Assembly (NCBI RefSeq): GCF_016703145.1
Contig: NZ_JADJCO010000005.1
Span: forward strand, 248,001 to 312,000
Reading direction: 5' to 3'
DNA length: 64,000 bases
Source: Ottowia sp.
GTDB taxonomy: Bacteria; Pseudomonadota; Gammaproteobacteria; Burkholderiales; Burkholderiaceae_C
Positions 63,200 to 64,000 of the stretch are shown here, piece after piece (the stretch's first letter is position 1; each line of letters begins with the position of its first letter). The notes below the pieces were generated by a model, which saw nothing but the letters and a program-made list of their open reading frames with translations, had not been told where the DNA came from and searched no databases. A program made the translations under genes and the position numbers.

Positions 63200-64000
63200 A
63201 TGTCGAATGAATTTGTGAAACCGAGCCGCGGCGGGCGATGGCCGCTGCTGCTGCTGGGCCTGGTCCTCGTCGCCAACGGCGCGGTGCTGGCCGTCAACGG
63301 CGCGCGCCTGACGGCGCTGGGCGGCTCCTGGTACTACCTGATCACGGGCGTGCTGCTGATCGCCAGCGGCGTGTGCCACGCGCTGCGCCGCATGGCCGGC
63401 TTCTGGCTGCTGGCACTGGTGTTCGTCGGCACCGTGGCCTGGGCGCTGGCCGAGGTCGGCACCGAGTTCTGGCCGCTGGTGCCGCGCCTGGCGCCGGTGC
63501 TGGTGCTGGGCTTGCTGGGCCTGCTCGCCTTGCCGCGCCTTTCGGGCGGCCGCATCCGTGGCCTGGCGCGCCTGGGCGCGGCCGTGCTCGCGCTGGTGCT
63601 GGTCGCGGGCGGCGTGGCTGTGTTCCAGCCGCATGGCGTGATCCAGGGCCAGGCCGCCGCGTCGGCGTCGCCGATTCCGGTCGCCAGCGGCGAGTCGCGT
63701 TGGCAGTACTACGGTCGCACGCCCAGCGGCACGCGCTACGCGCCTTTCACCCAGATCAACCGCGACAACGTCCAGCAGCTCGAAGTGGCCTGGACCTTCC
63801 GCACCGGCATGGTGGCTGGCCCCGGCTCGGAAGATCAGAACACGCCGACCCAGATCGGCGACACGGTCTACGTTTGCACCCCGCGCAACCAGGTGTTCGC
63901 GCTCGACGCCGACACGGGCGAGCAGAAGTGGAAGTTCGATCCGCAGGCCGACACCAAGGCCTGGAACCGCTGCCGCGGCGTGGGCTACTACGAGCCCGCC
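63200..64000 (+). CDS. gcd: Membrane-bound PQQ glucose dehydrogenase (5' part)
   Basis: The first 267 residues of a quinoprotein dehydrogenase, cut by the window edge. Five hydrophobic segments open it (residues about 13-145), the layout of membrane glucose dehydrogenase. RWQYYGRTPSGTRYAPFTQINRDNVQQLEVAWTFRTG then starts the beta-propeller, and TPTQIGDTVYVCTPRNQVFALDADTGEQKWKFDP contains the first tryptophan-docking repeat. It oxidises glucose in the periplasm and passes electrons to ubiquinone. GAGGAAG precedes ATG 63200. Confidence 0.9.
   Translation, partial: MSNEFVKPSRGGRWPLLLLGLVLVANGAVLAVNGARLTALGGSWYYLITGVLLIASGVCHALRRMAGFWLLALVFVGTVAWALAEVGTEFWPLVPRLAPVLVLGLLGLLALPRLSGGRIRGLARLGAAVLALVLVAGGVAVFQPHGVIQGQAAASASPIPVASGESRWQYYGRTPSGTRYAPFTQINRDNVQQLEVAWTFRTGMVAGPGSEDQNTPTQIGDTVYVCTPRNQVFALDADTGEQKWKFDPQADTKAWNRCRGVGYYEPA

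Overview
This is a GC-rich chromosomal window. The gene families point to Betaproteobacteria, order Burkholderiales, most likely family Comamonadaceae. The clues are two orphan tripartite-tricarboxylate (Bug-type) receptors, a DUF3579 gene divergent from argD-argF, an orphan argA, a Cox-type molybdenum hydroxylase operon, and a family of short A/T-richer dispersed repeats that I associate from memory with Comamonadaceae. There is no rRNA, tRNA or CRISPR array, so the assignment rests on gene content only.

Layout. 1-6790: nitroreductase and pncB, a NhaD-type antiporter, a DMT exporter, a Crp/Fnr regulator, and a DUF1254/DUF1214 protein. 6847-14947: a LysR regulator divergent from an MFS-thioesterase pair, argD-argF, DUF3579, mutL and a DedA membrane protein. 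14950-17332: two tandem IS110-family transposase genes (one frameshifted, one intact) and a non-coding flank. 17333-22819: a cupin, amiC-tsaE, queG, an AEC transporter and a Bug receptor. 23007-25422: a visibly less GC-rich cassette with an ArsR-type regulator, an ArsO-like flavoprotein and an unrecognised membrane protein, probably acquired. 25622-31517: xerD, a second Bug receptor, an aldo/keto reductase, an MFS exporter divergent from its LysR regulator, and ogt. 31514-38307: a DUF455 (MiaE-like) protein, a gamma-carbonic anhydrase, hslO, trmD-rplS, a CoA pyrophosphatase, a CobD/CbiB-like protein and a CoA-transferase. 38318-39608: a broken histidine kinase joined head-on to a truncated IPTL-CTERM surface-protein gene. 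39680-47727: a GNAT enzyme, a catabolic-looking flavoprotein cluster (MBL-fold, FAD monooxygenase, DUF2783, VOC) divergent from tandem FMN reductases, dsbB and argA. 47882-57478: a regulator and the full coxS-L-M-D-E-G-xdhC-mocA-like operon. 57479-64000: a degraded intergenic stretch, a second DUF1254 protein, hrpA, and the start of a PQQ glucose dehydrogenase.

The largest functional unit is the form II Cox-like operon at 49224-57478. It carries three structural subunits (2Fe-2S, molybdopterin, FAD), a MoxR ATPase with its VWA partner, a CoxG-like membrane protein, XdhC and a MocA-like cytidylyltransferase. A divergent GAF-HTH regulator that lacks an AAA+ domain faces a TCTCA-N3-TGAGA palindrome.

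The most unusual feature is structural: about 16 copies of one 55-70 bp repeat family. Most lie just after stop codons, but three sit in frame inside conserved genes (mutL, the DUF455 gene, hrpA), and two more supply the last codons of a gene. Other points of interest are a 12-C tract immediately after the amiC start codon, several -10 boxes placed so close to start codons that leaderless mRNAs are predicted, and the pseudogene junction in a CACGGG repeat.
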